Positions 1 to 10,528 are shown, numbered from the stretch's first letter. The stretch: 64,000 nucleotides of DNA from Cichorium intybus (GCA_023525715.1 CM042012.1:37748689-37812688), one strand, 5' to 3'. Numbers and translations are program-made. Notes: generated from the letters alone by a model not told the origin.

Positions 1-1962
1 AGATGGAGTTCCTTTAAGATATTTAAAAATTCTTTTCACAGCTATAGCATGAGATTCCATAGGATTGGCTTGGTATCTGGCACAGACACATGTAGAAAAC
101 ATGATGTCGGGTCTGCTGGCTGTGAGGTATAGGAGTGATCCTATCATTCCTCGGTATTTCTTTTGATCAACAGGCTTGCCATTTAAGTCAGCATCTAATT
201 TGTAACCAAAGGCCATTGGAGTTTTTGCTGTATTTGATTTGTCAAGAGAAAAACGAGTTAGAAGATTTTTGACATAATTTTCTTGATTGATGAAAATTCC
301 ATCTGATGATTGTTTGACTTGTAGTCCAAGAAAAGTAGTCATTTCTCCTATCATGCTCATCTCAAATTTGCTCTTCATCAAATCTGCAAACTTGATACTC
401 AGGGATTCATCAGTAGAACCAAAAATAATGTCATCGACATATATTTGAACGATTAACAGATGTTTATTAAAAATTTTACGAAAGAGAGTTTGATCAATTG
501 AACCTCTTTTGAATCCTGATTCTTCTAGAAATGTTGACAATGTTGAATACCAGGCTCGAGGTGCTTGTTTTAAGCCATAAACTGCTTTTTGTAACTTAAA
601 ACTGTGATTTGGGAACTGTGGATCTTCAAAACCTGGAGGTTGTTGAATATACACATCACGATCAATCTCTCCATGTAAAAATGCACATTTTACATCCATT
701 TGGAAAACTTTGAAGTTCTTGTGTGCTGCATATGCTAGAAAGATACGAATGGCTTCGAGTCTTGCAACTGGAGCATAAGTTTCATCGTAATCGATTCCTT
801 CTTGTTGTGAATAGCCCTTGACGACAAGTCTTGCTTTGTTTCGACAAACTATGCCTTGATCATCAGTTTTGTTTCTGAAAACCCATCTTGAACCTACTAC
901 AGTGACATCGGGAGGAGTAGGAACAAGATCCCATACTTGGTTTCTTTCGAATTCAGCTAGTTCTTCTTGCATGGCTTTGACCCAGTCTGGATCTTTGAGA
1001 GCTGAATGGATGGTTTTGGGTTCGGTCATGGATAAGAATGCTCCGTATAAACATTCATTTGAGGTAGCGGCTCTTGTTTGAATACCAGAATTGGGATCTC
1101 CTATGATTTGGTTTGTAGGATGATTCCTGGTCCATTTGTTTAGGCGAGTTTTTTCAGGTATTTCGATTGGTGTTTCTATGTCCCATTGTTCTTCTTGGTC
1201 AGGTGATTCTGTTGGGAATAGATTTTGGTTGTTGTCAGATGTGTCTTTTTGGATTATAGGGTGAGAATGGGGTAATGAAGGTTCCCCCATAGATGATGCA
1301 CTGGGATCATTTTGAACAGGTGGATTGGGAGTGTTTAAAGAGGAATTTAGTGTTAGTAATTCCCCCTCAACTTGATCTGCATTTTCTTGGTTTGATTGTG
1401 AAGTTTCTGCATCGGAGGTTCCTGTAGGAATTGTAGAAGATGTTAGAAATTCAGAACTATAAGCGGTTTTGGGTTGTTCAAAAAGTAAATCAAGATCAAT
1501 TTCTATGTCCATGTCAGGAGATGGTGTTTGTGGAATTGGATTTTGAAAAATAGTATCTATCATTTGTGAACCAAAATGTTCACGATCCAATTTTCTGACA
1601 TAAAATTCATCGAAGTGGACATCGGTACTTTCTTCAATTACTCTTGTACGTTTGTTCAGTACTCGATAAGCAGCTGAGGTAAAAGAGTAACCAAGGAAAA
1701 TTCCTTCGTCTGATCTTGATTCAAATTTTGAAAGGTGATCTTTGTTATTCTTTATGAAGCATCGACAACCAAAAATATGAAAGAATTTGATGTTTGGTTT
1801 TCGGTTGTTAATGACTTCATATGGTGTTTTATGAAGTTGTTTGTGGATTAAAGAACGATTTTGAGTATAGCAAGCTGTGGCTATTGCTTCTGCCCAGAAG
1901 TATTGTGGCAGATCAGCAAAGATGAGCATTGATCTTGCAGCTTCGCACAGAGTTCGGTTCTT
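1..1962 (-). pseudogene. pol: copia pol, C-terminal part: integrase end, linker, reverse transcriptase
   Basis: This minus-strand frame stays open from just after the nonsense codon at 1963-1965 to the window edge, continuing the protease-integrase frame. It begins with the residues after the integrase catalytic Glu (RKNRT), then the FWAEA and Q-N-R-S-type copia integrase tail, and an acidic, Ser/Pro-rich linker (about 1700-1150). Reverse transcriptase follows: W-V-F-R-N-K near 880, ARLVVKGYSQQ near 820, MDVKCAFLHG near 690, and the active-site YVDDIIFG at about 420-448. YLTASRPDIMF near 110 marks the RT-RNase H connection. RNase H lies outside the window. The enzyme would copy element RNA in cytoplasmic particles. 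The RT itself looks undamaged; it is called a pseudogene only because of the upstream stop. Confidence 0.9.
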
Positions 1963-1965
1963 TCT

Positions 1966-2901
1966 TTAAACAACGCCGTTTTGTTGAGGAGTGTAAGGGG
2001 CTGAGAAGTTGTGTTCGATGCCTTTGTTTTTGAGAAATGAGTCTAGAGTTATGTTTTTGAACTCTAAACCATTATCACTTCGGATTCTTCGAACTGGTCG
2101 TTTGAGCTTTAATTCAATCTGTTTGATGAAGTTAATCATTTCTTCAGGTGCTTCTGACTTTAGCCTTAAAAAGAAAACCCAAGTAAAGCGTGAGTAATCA
2201 TCAATAATAACAAGGATGTATTTCTTCCCTTTTATGCTTTGGGTTTTTGCAGGGCCGCAAAGATCAATGTGCAATAGTTCTAGTGGTTCGGATACACTAG
2301 ATTCAGAAATGCTTTTATGAGAGGATTTGGACAGTTTTCCTCCTTCACAAGCTGCACAAAGAGTTTCATTATCAAGTTTCAGAAGCGGCAGTCCGCGAAC
2401 AAGATCATTTGCGATCAACTTGTTGATGTAGCCGAAATTGAGATGGGAAAGACGACGATGCCACAACCAGCTAATATCAGCAGAAGCTTTGGACAAGAGA
2501 CAGATGTCTGGTTTTCCATAGATAAGGTCCATATCTAGTGGATACATGTTGCCTAGACGATCAGAATTGACTAGAATGGCTTTGGTCTTGGCATCCTTGA
2601 TTATGCTTCGCTGTTTGGTGAAAAGAACTTCATGATTGTTGTCACAAAGTTGTGATACGCTGATTAGGTTGTGTTTCAGGCCGTCAACGTAGGCTACTTT
2701 CTTGATGGTGAAGTGACCATTTGTTATGTTTCCATAACCTTTGATTCTTGCAGTCATGTTATTTCCAAAGGTCACATCTTGTTTGGATTCTGTGGGTTTG
2801 AAGTCTCGTAGAAAGCTCTGGTTTCCTGTCATATGCTTGGAGCAACCACTATCGATATACCATGTGCCATCCTTGGGCTCTCCAGCACAAAATGCCTGCA
2901 A
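1966..2901 (-). pseudogene. pol: copia pol, N-terminal part: aspartic protease and integrase core
   Basis: The frame follows the gag stop without a shift. The protease active site DSGCSKHMTGN lies at about 2820-2860. Next is the GAG-pre-integrase zinc module (LWHRRLSH ... LCAAC, an H-H-C-C pattern, about 2350-2480). The integrase core shows the catalytic Asp in HIDLCGP and the second Asp in RSDNGLEF. Exactly 35 residues after that Asp, where the catalytic Glu of the D-X35-E triad should sit (NGVV-E-RKNRT), the codon is TAA at 1963-1965. One G-to-T change from GAA explains this. Protease would process Gag-Pol and integrase would insert the cDNA. The copy is otherwise open, so the damage looks recent. 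Confidence 0.9.
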
Positions 2902-2909
2902 TTAGACAG
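2895..2909 (-). promoter_or_regulatory. gag/pol junction: in-frame TAA overlapping a 3' splice-site-like motif
   Basis: On the minus strand the junction reads CTGTCTAATTGCAGG. TAA (2902-2904) ends gag, and the next codon continues in the same frame into protease. The same string also resembles a branch point plus acceptor (CTAAT, TTGCAG/G). It is conserved at the equivalent place in all five copia copies of the window (near 18902, 23786, 30743 and 61826). Pol would therefore be made either by stop-codon readthrough or from a spliced RNA. The sequence cannot decide between them. Confidence 0.6.
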
Positions 2910-5710
2910 AAATTTTAGGTACCCAAACCAAGGTGGGTCCTGATTTGTTAATGGTTTTTGATAACTTGGAATCATTGTAATATTTGTTGATTGGACGGAA
3001 CGGTTGAGGCTTAAGTTGATTTATTAGGTTTTCCCAAAGTGAGATTTGTTTTTGAAAACCTGTCATTTGAAATGATTTCTGATTTTGTGAAAAGTATCCA
3101 ATATGTGAAGATCTGTTTGATAACCTTTCTTTGTATCTGGGATCTGAATGGTTTTGGAAAACACTTTGATGATGGAATGGAATTTGGTGAATTGATGGTT
3201 TCTGAAAGTTCCTTGAGAGATTAAAGTTTATCTCTTGAAAGCGATTTTGAATTGGTTTTTGAAACGGTTTTTGTTTTGGATTAAAGGTTTGTTTTTGTGG
3301 CACAGCGACTGGTTTCAAAGGTTTTTCTTTGAAAACAATGGGCTTGCTTTGTTCTTTTGGTTTAAAGACAACTTGAATTGGTTTTTTATTTGTCTGTTGT
3401 TTCTTTGAATACTTTTGTCCCAGACTGTTCTTTCCAATAAAGGTTGAGTTTAAAGAGGGAAAGACAGATGGAGCAGAAGTACTTCCATTTTGATGATCAT
3501 AATTTTCTCCATTTAAGAAATTTTCAAGTTTGATTGTGCCATCATTCTTTGTTAGTTTAGTAGATCTCAATTGATGAGTTACTGAACTAGCAGAGTCTGA
3601 TTCAGATTTTACAACTCTTTTGAATGATTTGTTGAAAAAGGTATCATCTGGGCTGCAGTTGATAACTGTTTCATCATCTGAATCGTCCTCATTAGCAGAT
3701 GAGAAAAAATATGGTTGAGGCGATTTAGAGTTTTCACTAATTTTTCCATTTTTCTTTTCAGTCTCTTTATTTTCAAAAGATTCTCTTCCAATTCCCGGTT
3801 TATAATTCGTATCAATTTTGTCAGTTCCTAAGTTATTTGCTTTAGTGAAAACATCATCACTTAATTTTCTGGCAATATTGATAGAATCCAGTTTTCCTTG
3901 AAATCTTTGATTTTCAGATTCAAGAAATTTGATTTGCTTTGAAGAATCATCTAGTTTTAGAATTAAACTAGTGTTGTTGTCAGTTAAATCTTGAACCTTT
4001 TGTTTTAACTGAAGGACTTCCTTTTCTAAGGTATCTTTTATTTCAGATGAAATAACAGATTGATTTTTTTATTTCTAAGTCCTTTTTTTGTTTTAGAGCT
4101 TCATTTAATTGTTCTAGGATGTGATTATTTTCTTCAGATTTTCGTTCAATGTCTCTTTCAAGTTTGTCTCTAGTCCTTGTGGATTCTCCAAATCTGAGTT
4201 GCAAGGTTTGTAATTCAGATTTATAGATATCAGATTTGACTATTGTGTCATGATACAGTCTGAGATCAGCTTTTAGACTGTTCTCAATCTTAGTCATGTG
4301 GGACTCAAATGGTGTTCTTGAAAGACCGAGATCTGAGATCATAGACCATACCTGATCGATGACATATGGAGCTCTTGTGGTTGGTTCATTGTCAGCCATG
4401 AAGCAGAAGTTTGACTGAGCTGGTTCAGTATCTGTTTCATCATCAGAAGTTGGCCAGTATTCCACGCTAGGTTCGTGGAATGCCATCAAAGCTTTTTGCT
4501 TTGCTTTCTGTTCTTGTTTCTTCAGCTCTTCGGCTTTTTGTGCATAGTAGGCTGAGTCTTTGACTTTGACTTTGGCTCGACAATCTCGGGCATAATGATT
4601 TAGTCCTTTGCATTTGTGACAAATGATTACTTCATCATCATCATCGTTATTGTCAGCCTTTTGGCTTTTAACGGGTGATCTTTCAGATGTTTGAGTTTGT
4701 TTCTGTTGAGATGGTTTAGAATGATTTTGCTGAAATCCAGAACTTTGGTTATTATAAGAGTTGTGATTATTTTGAAAACCGCGATTCTGAAAGTTTTGTC
4801 CAAAAGTGGATCTTTGTTGAAAATTTGGTCTGAAGTTTGATTGATTATGATGTGGCAAAAATCTTTCGAGATTAGTGTTTGCTACCAAAGCGCACAATTG
4901 TTGGTAATCAGCTTCATTATTTGGATCAGACAAGTCACAAGGATTACTTAAGAAAGCTTGGTTTTGATCAATTTGACTTTGATCAGGAAAATGTGTTTGG
5001 TTTTGAGAGGAAGTTGTTAAAAGCGCAAGTGGTCCTCCAAAAGAAGTAGACGTTGGTGGGTCAATCGAGGATTCATACGATTGTAATTCTCCGTACAGAT
5101 TGTACAAAGATTCAGTATGAATTGCCGGATTTCCCTGGATGATGAGTTTGACCATTTTCCAGCATTCATAAAGGTTGTTTAAAAATTTGAGGTTTATTTC
5201 ATGTTGTGACTTTTTGATGCCTAAATTATTCATTTTGATGGTAATGAGATTGAATCTGTCATGAGCATCATGGATGGTCTCAGGTGAAAACATTTTGAAG
5301 TTGTCAAATTCGTTTAAAACAGATGTTTTCTTGTTTCCAATGATTCTCTCATTTCCTTCAAAACGATTTTTCAAAGTTTGCCAAATTTGGTTTGCGGTTA
5401 AAAGGATTATATCATTCATTTGGCTTAGAATACTGTGGGGTATTCCAGACACAAGTTCCTTTTTGGCTTGAAGTTCGAGTTTCTTCCTTTCATTCAGTAT
5501 ATCCAAGTTACTCGTAAGAGAGGTCATGTTTTCTGGTAGAGATCCGTCTACACATTTCCACACATCTTCACTTATAGAATTGAGATGAAGATTCATACGA
5601 CCTACCCATGATTTATATTCTTCGGGAATAAGAATGGGTGCTCGAGTACCTGAACCTATACTGTTAGCAATAGATACAGAATTTATGTTTGAGTAGTTTG
5701 CGGAAGACAT
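2902..5710 (-). pseudogene. gag: copia gag, full length with one frameshift
   Basis: The ATG at 5708-5710 opens 555 codons. Residues of roughly 25-240 form a UBN2-type capsid-like region (PEEYKSW ... YGELQSYESS). A Q/N/F-rich stretch follows, then a CCHC zinc knuckle C-X2-C-X4-H-X4-C (CHKCKGLNHYARDC, 4580-4621), then a domain beginning RAPYVIDQVW and a long coiled coil. The frame breaks at a T-run of seven (4064-4070, plus strand) where related copies have six. In the shifted frame I read an open continuation down to the TAA at 2902-2904, ending VWVPKISV. Repaired length would be about 935 residues, unusually long for copia Gag. The protein would package element RNA. Only the RAPYVIDQVW-to-end part survives in the non-autonomous copies. 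Confidence 0.88.
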
Positions 5711-5994
5711 TTTTGGTTTTTTTTTTTTTTTTTTGTTAACGAAAATGTGATGTTAAAATGAAAATTTTTAAAGGAAACTTATTGGTGGTTTATAAAAACG
5801 CTACACAACAGTTCTCGACAAAAATTTTCAAAATAAATCACACAAGTAATTTTTAAATGTTTTTTTTTTTTTTTTTTTTTTTTTTGTTTTTGAACAAGTG
5901 ATATTAATATGAAATTTTCAAAGGAAACTTATTGGTGGTTTATAAAAACGCTACACAAAAGTTCTCGACAAAAATTTCAGATTAAATCACACAA
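5711..5994 (-). repeat. copia 5' leader with an internal tandem duplication
   Basis: The leader between PBS and gag ATG holds two diverged copies of an about 100 bp unit (about 5744-5846 and 5893-5994), each with ACTTATTGGTGGTTTATAAA and GCTACACAA, separated by long T-runs. The duplication recurs in the right-hand copy (63303-63561). It is single in the tandem element and the plus-strand copy. The leader is where packaging and translation signals would lie. Confidence 0.75.
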
Positions 5995-6006
5995 GCTCTG
6001 ATACCA
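5995..6006 (-). promoter_or_regulatory. primer-binding site, initiator Met tRNA
   Basis: Reads TGGTATCAGAGC on the minus strand, two bases inside the LTR end. It is complementary to the 3' end of plant initiator Met tRNA and is the start site for minus-strand cDNA synthesis. Confidence 0.93.
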
Positions 6007-6008
6007 AT

Positions 6009-7361
6009 TGTTGAAAAATACGATAACCGATCTCCACGAATAAGGGTTTTTAAGCCTATTACTGTGTGACAGATATGTATTTTATCTATAATATGCGGAA
6101 ATAAATAAGAGTTGCGGAATAAGATAAAACGGTAAATCTAAACTAGACAATATTTAAATGGACAGAAAGCGGTAAATTAGAAGTTAAATGTTAGATGTAA
6201 TAAACGCCATTATCAACGATAACGTGTTTTTACAGTAAATAAAAAGGTTAGAAGTTAGAAGTTAGAAATTAGATGTTAGATGTAATAAACGCCATTATCA
6301 ACGATAACGTGTTTTTTACAATAAATAAAAATGTTAGAAGTTAGAAATTAGATGTCTCGGTTAAATACAGTCCACATGTGTTTTCGTTGTCACGGTTCAA
6401 TTTTTATGTCTTGGATGTTTGGTACAGTTGATTTATAACAGTTTCAATAAATCAATAATAACACGGATAATATCAAAAGAACTTATCGATAGCAGATGAA
6501 TATGACGATTTTCTTTGAAGCTTCGATTCTTGTTCTTTGCTCGAGTTGAATGAGGTTTTGGTGATATTTAGTGTCGGGTAGAGGTTGTTTGGAGGTTTGA
6601 TGTTTGGTGTCGGGTAGAGGTTGTTTAGAGGTTTGAAGTTTTGGTGTCGGGAGGATATCTTGTTTCTTGCGGTTGTGCGGTTTGATTCTTGTTGCCAAAT
6701 GCAGAGATTTGAGAGTCTTGAGGTTTCTGGTCGTGGGTAAGAGTGTGTGGAGCTTTGTTAATATGTGTGTTGTTAAGAATGGCAAGAGGTGAGCTTCAAT
6801 TTATACTTGCTGAAGAACAGCGTTCGCGTCGCGACCATATGGTCCGTCGCGTCGCGAAGCTGCTCGGCTGGTGGTCGGTGCGCTTTTTGTCGGGTCAGTG
6901 CGTCTTCGCTGGTATGTCGAGCTTTTCGTCGCGTTTACTTTTGGTCGCGTTGCTTTTGGTCGCGTCGCGAAGGATGGTGCGTTGGTAGTCTCGCGATTAG
7001 AAAGTTGGTGGTGTCACGTTGGAGCTTCGCGCTGGAAGTCTTCGCGTCGCGACCATCACCTTCGTCGCGTCGCGAGCGCTGTAGGTTTTTGGTCTTCTGT
7101 CTTTGTTTCTTCTTCACGTCGCGACCACTATGTCTGTCGCGTCGTGATTGCTGTAGCAGTTTGATATTTTGTATTTTGCTCTTTGGTTTGTAGCGTTACT
7201 TCCTCAGGTTTGGATGTTTTCTCAAAGTTTCTCGGGTCTTGATTTATTTTTGTTTTTGATCTCGTATTCACGCAATCTGAAATAAACTGATAATATTTGT
7301 TAGATAATAACAGTTCATCTTATTTCAGTGATTGTCACATACAAAAATATATTTTTCAACA
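6009..7361 (-). repeat. copia 5' LTR (1353 bp)
   Basis: The terminal dinucleotides are TG...CA: in plus orientation it starts TGTTGAAAAAT and ends TTTTTCAACA. It aligns with the LTRs at 15616, 20477, 25360, 27679, 32432 and 59420. In element orientation it carries a CG-rich repeat region (about 6819-7150) upstream of a TATA-like box (TATAAATT, 6798-6805), then the pyrimidine/purine-skewed CTCTACCCGACACC-type repeats. ORFs inside it (for example 6789-7193 on plus) are artefacts of the CGTCGCGA array. Confidence 0.93.
6798..7150 (-). promoter_or_regulatory. LTR promoter: TATA box with upstream CG-palindrome array
   Basis: TATAAATT lies at 6798-6805. Directly upstream in element orientation are many copies of the near-palindrome TCGCGACGCGA (arms TCGCG/CGCGA) paired around CCATATGG-like centres, with GCTGTTCTTCAGC between array and TATA. 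The array is extremely CpG-rich in an otherwise AT-rich element. A promoter role is inferred from position. Confidence 0.6.
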
Positions 7362-8440
7362 ATGATTTCCTTGCAATGTTTGGAGAGTTAGACGAAGGTG
7401 TCTTTCATGGTCTGCCTTTGTCTTGGAGTAAATGAGGATGTCATCAATAAAGACGATAACAAAACGGTCGAGATAAGGTTTAAATACTCGATTCATCAAG
7501 TCCATGAATGCGGCAGGGGCATTCGTTAGGCCAAAAGGCATAACGGTGAACTCACAATGACCATAGCGGGTTCGGAAAGCGGTTTTGGGAATGTCTTCTT
7601 CCCGTACTCGAAGTTGGTGATAACCCGAGCGGAGGTCGATTTTTGAGAAGCATGAAGCTCCTTGAAGCTGATCAAAAAGGTCGTCGATCCGAGGTAACGG
7701 ATATCGGTTCTTGATGGTCAATTTATTTAACTCCCGATAATCGATACACATACGAAACGAACCATCTTTCTTTTTGATGAAAAGAACCGGGGCTCCCCAG
7801 GGTGAAGTACTAGGGCAGATAAATCCCTTATCAGTTAATTCTTGGAGCTGACTTGCCAATTCTTGCATCTCGGTTGGAGCCAACCGATATGGAGACTTTG
7901 CTATGGGAGCAGCCTCAGGAACGAGATCGATGCGGAGCTCTAGCTCCCGTACTGGTGGGAGTCCATATACGTCATCGGGAAAGATGTCGGGAAAGTCTCG
8001 TACAATCGGAATATCTTCGATCTTTTTTTTTCGACCTTTGTTTCCACCACATGGGCTAAGAAAGTCATGTATTCTTTACGTGGATATGATCGAGCTTGAG
8101 TACATGACATAAGACTAAGCTTTTTTGAACCAGTCTCGCCATAAATACAAAGACTTTGACCGTCGGCAAGAGGAATACGAATAAACTTCTCGTAACATAC
8201 TATTTCAGCATGGTTTTGGGATAGCCAATCCATTCCCACGATGATGTCGAAGCTACCAAGTTCCATAGGAACTAAATTGACGGAAAATTTATGACCACAA
8301 AAATCGAAAGTGCAATCTTGGATGACTGCATTGAGTGAAATGTATTTTCCATTGGCGACTTCTACGGTAAAGTTTTCATCAAGAATCGTGCGAGGTGTGT
8401 GAAATATGGGTTCAAATTCCAAAGACACAACTTTTATAGG
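7362..8440 (-). pseudogene. pol: gypsy pol: protease C-terminal part and truncated reverse transcriptase
   Basis: The protease part (8440 to about 8025) has the second conserved block FDIIVGMDWLSQ. A run of nine A (about 8020-8028) then shifts the frame. In the other frame the sequence reads through FPDDVYGLPP, RIDLVPEAAP and YRLAP into RT with WGAPVLFIKKKDGS, CIDYRELNK, FSKIDLRSGYHQ, MPFGLTNAPA and the active site VFIDDILIYS (about 7431-7459). It stops at 7362 where the copia LTR begins, before the RT thumb and RNase H. The frame is otherwise open, so this copy was probably young when interrupted. Confidence 0.87.
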
Positions 8441-9701
8441 CACCTGAATCAAAAAGTACTGACGCGTAGCAGTCATTTATGAGAAACGTACCATTTACGA
8501 CCTTGTTATCGGTCTGTGCTTGGGTTGCGGTAATGACAAATGCTCGGCCTTTGGGAGCTGGAACATGCATTGTTGGATTTGCCTGGGATTGAGTGTTAAT
8601 GATATTGACAAGCCTAGGACACGCGTTTCTGAAATGGGTGGGGTCACCACAGTTGAAGCATGTTCCAGTTGGATATCGGGTTTGTGTTTGCTGATTTGAG
8701 GGTAGAGCGAATGGTCGCTGAGTTTTTGGTGAACGGCATGTGTCTGCCAAGTGGCCATAGCGACCACAAGTCGTACAAAGGCGACACGGGCTGGTGGTCA
8801 TATGGTGATAGTTACAGAGGGGGTGAGGTCCAGTATACGGCTTTTTGTTTGGTTGGGCTTGTGGGGTGACTTGGGAGATAGGAGTGGCAGGGGTAATAAC
8901 AGCATGGTTGTGGTGATGGCTTTTCCGCTTCTTTTTGTCGTGTCGGTGTGAGGACTCGGACTTGACAATTAGGGGAGTCTCAAGGGTCGGCTTTTCAGTA
9001 GACATCTTTAAACCCTTGCGTGGGAGGACACCATCATTCACATTGTCCTCGTTGAGTTGACCTGCTATTTCAATAGCGGATTCCAGGGTAGATGGCCTGC
9101 TGCTGGTCACCGAATCACGGATCTGGCGCGGTAACCCTTTGATGTAGCGGCGTATTGCAGTTTTCATAGGTTGAACCATGTGAGGTAGGAGTCTTGAGAG
9201 ATCATGGAATCTATTTGTGTAGGTCGCGTTGTTGCCTCCCACCTGTTTCAAATTCCAGAATTCCTCCTCGAGAGTTTGCAATTCACTGTCAGGGCAGAAC
9301 TTCTCCATCATGCGTTCCTTTAGTGTTGACCAGGTCATTCCCAAGGCAACAGCCTCTCCTTTTGCCCGTTTTTCTAGGTTCCACCAGGTAAGAGCATGAC
9401 CTTGGAGGCACCCTGTGGCGTGACGAACCATCAGGTCCTCAGGACACTCGCTATGGATGAAAGTACTCTCCATTTCTTCGATCCATGTAAAGAGTGCGGT
9501 GGCACCATCGATGCCTTTGAAGTAAGGCGGATTGCAGTTACGAAAGTGCTTAAACGAGCAACGAGGAGTGGTTGCTGGAGCTTGCGGCTGAAGATCTTGA
9601 AGTTGGGTTGCAATTGTTGGGATGACATTTGCTACCTCCTTGGCGATAAGGGCGGCTAGCCTTCGGTTGTTGCGAGCAGCGTATAGGGGTCGTAATGCCA
9701 T
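8412..9701 (-). pseudogene. gag: gypsy gag fused to protease start, 429 codons
   Basis: Start ATG at 9699-9701. Residues of about 50-210 form the retrotransposon Gag domain (PPYFKGIDGA, FTWIEEMEST, ALTWWNLEKR, EFWNLKQ, LLPHMV, YIKGLPRQIRD). A basic His/Lys-rich linker is followed by two CCHC knuckles: CTTCGRYGHLADTC (about 8737-8778) and CFNCGDPTHFRNAC (about 8617-8660). The frame enters protease, with active site LFDSGA at about 8442-8460, then ends GI-stop. Comparison with the usual continuation (SFVSLEFEP) suggests a two-base deletion just after AYKS. Gag binds and packages RNA; protease processes Gag-Pol. Confidence 0.9.
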
Positions 9702-10513
9702 CTACGAGAAACACGCATATGGACTTGTGAGTTATTTGTAAATTGATTATGGAAATTAAGTTTGTAGACATTGTTGGGTAAAATGATTGTAAGACACTTG
9801 TTGGGCATTGTTAGGAGTGTTGGGCACCTTTTGGGCTTTCCATGGGTACTAAATGTGAAGCATGTAGCAATTGCGTGGGCCCCCACAATACTAAGTTTTG
9901 ACATGTTTTTCCCATTTCAAGGCCCATTAGGGAACTTAATAGTCCAATGAGTTGGCCATTTTGGAGTGTATCCTTTCGGATACGTTTGATAAGGTCGGGT
10001 ATTTTGATGGCTCAAAAGTAATGTGAATGACGCGCTTTGGCCTATAGGTTTGGGAACTCTCGCCTTTGGTCCCCAGGTAAGCAAACTGGTCCCTCGGTTG
10101 ATTGGGATGTATACGAATGCTTACCTAGTCAGGACTTTCGGGCTACCGGCACCTCCCCCTTCCAGTTACTACGCGTCCATTACTTTGATCCTACCCAACT
10201 AGAGTGGATGACTTTTAATTTCCTATTAGCTCTAAGGAATATATATGTATATAAATTTTTATTTTGAAACCATTTGAGTATGTGTGTGATTTTAAGAGAA
10301 AGAAAAGAAAATTCACAAGTGTATGCACACATATAAGTGTCGGGAAAAATACGTAAGCACATAAGGGAGCAATTAGCACACAAAGGTATTCTTAGGATTT
10401 TCTAAGTGCGAGTTGCATGCAGTTGTGTGTGTATTTTATAAACTTGCATACGAGAGGACCCTAGAGGTTATAGACTAGGTCAAGGCAATTAACCTAATTT
10501 CCTATAGTCAAGG
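9702..10513 (-). other. gypsy leader between PBS and gag
   Basis: About 0.8 kb without coding potential. Small ORFs on either strand show no recognisable motif. Position between primer-binding site and gag ATG makes this the 5' untranslated leader. Confidence 0.7.
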
Positions 10514-10525
10514 GCTCTGATACCA
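10514..10525 (-). promoter_or_regulatory. gypsy primer-binding site, initiator Met tRNA
   Basis: TGGTATCAGAGC on the minus strand, three bases from the LTR end at 10529. Confidence 0.92.
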
Positions 10526-10528
10526 ATC

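Larger units (their letters stand above)
1..7361 (-). mobile_element. Ty1/copia LTR retrotransposon, near-complete coding, truncated by window start
   Basis: Read on the minus strand the order is 5' LTR (6009-7361), PBS, leader, gag, protease, integrase, reverse transcriptase, then the window edge. The order PR-INT-RT is diagnostic of Ty1/copia. A very long gag and LTRs over 1.3 kb fit the SIRE/Maximus-type lineage, but I could not test that by phylogeny. Only two disabling lesions are visible: a one-base homopolymer frameshift in gag and one nonsense codon in integrase. The element interrupts a gypsy reverse transcriptase at 7361/7362, so it is the younger of the two. The right flank begins ATGAT, the expected 5 bp target duplication; the partner copy lies outside the window. 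Confidence 0.93.

Noticed and set aside
6789..7193. 134-codon plus ORF with Cys/Ser/Arg-rich sequence
   Set aside because: Antisense reading through the copia LTR CG array; overlaps two other frames of similar length with no conserved features.
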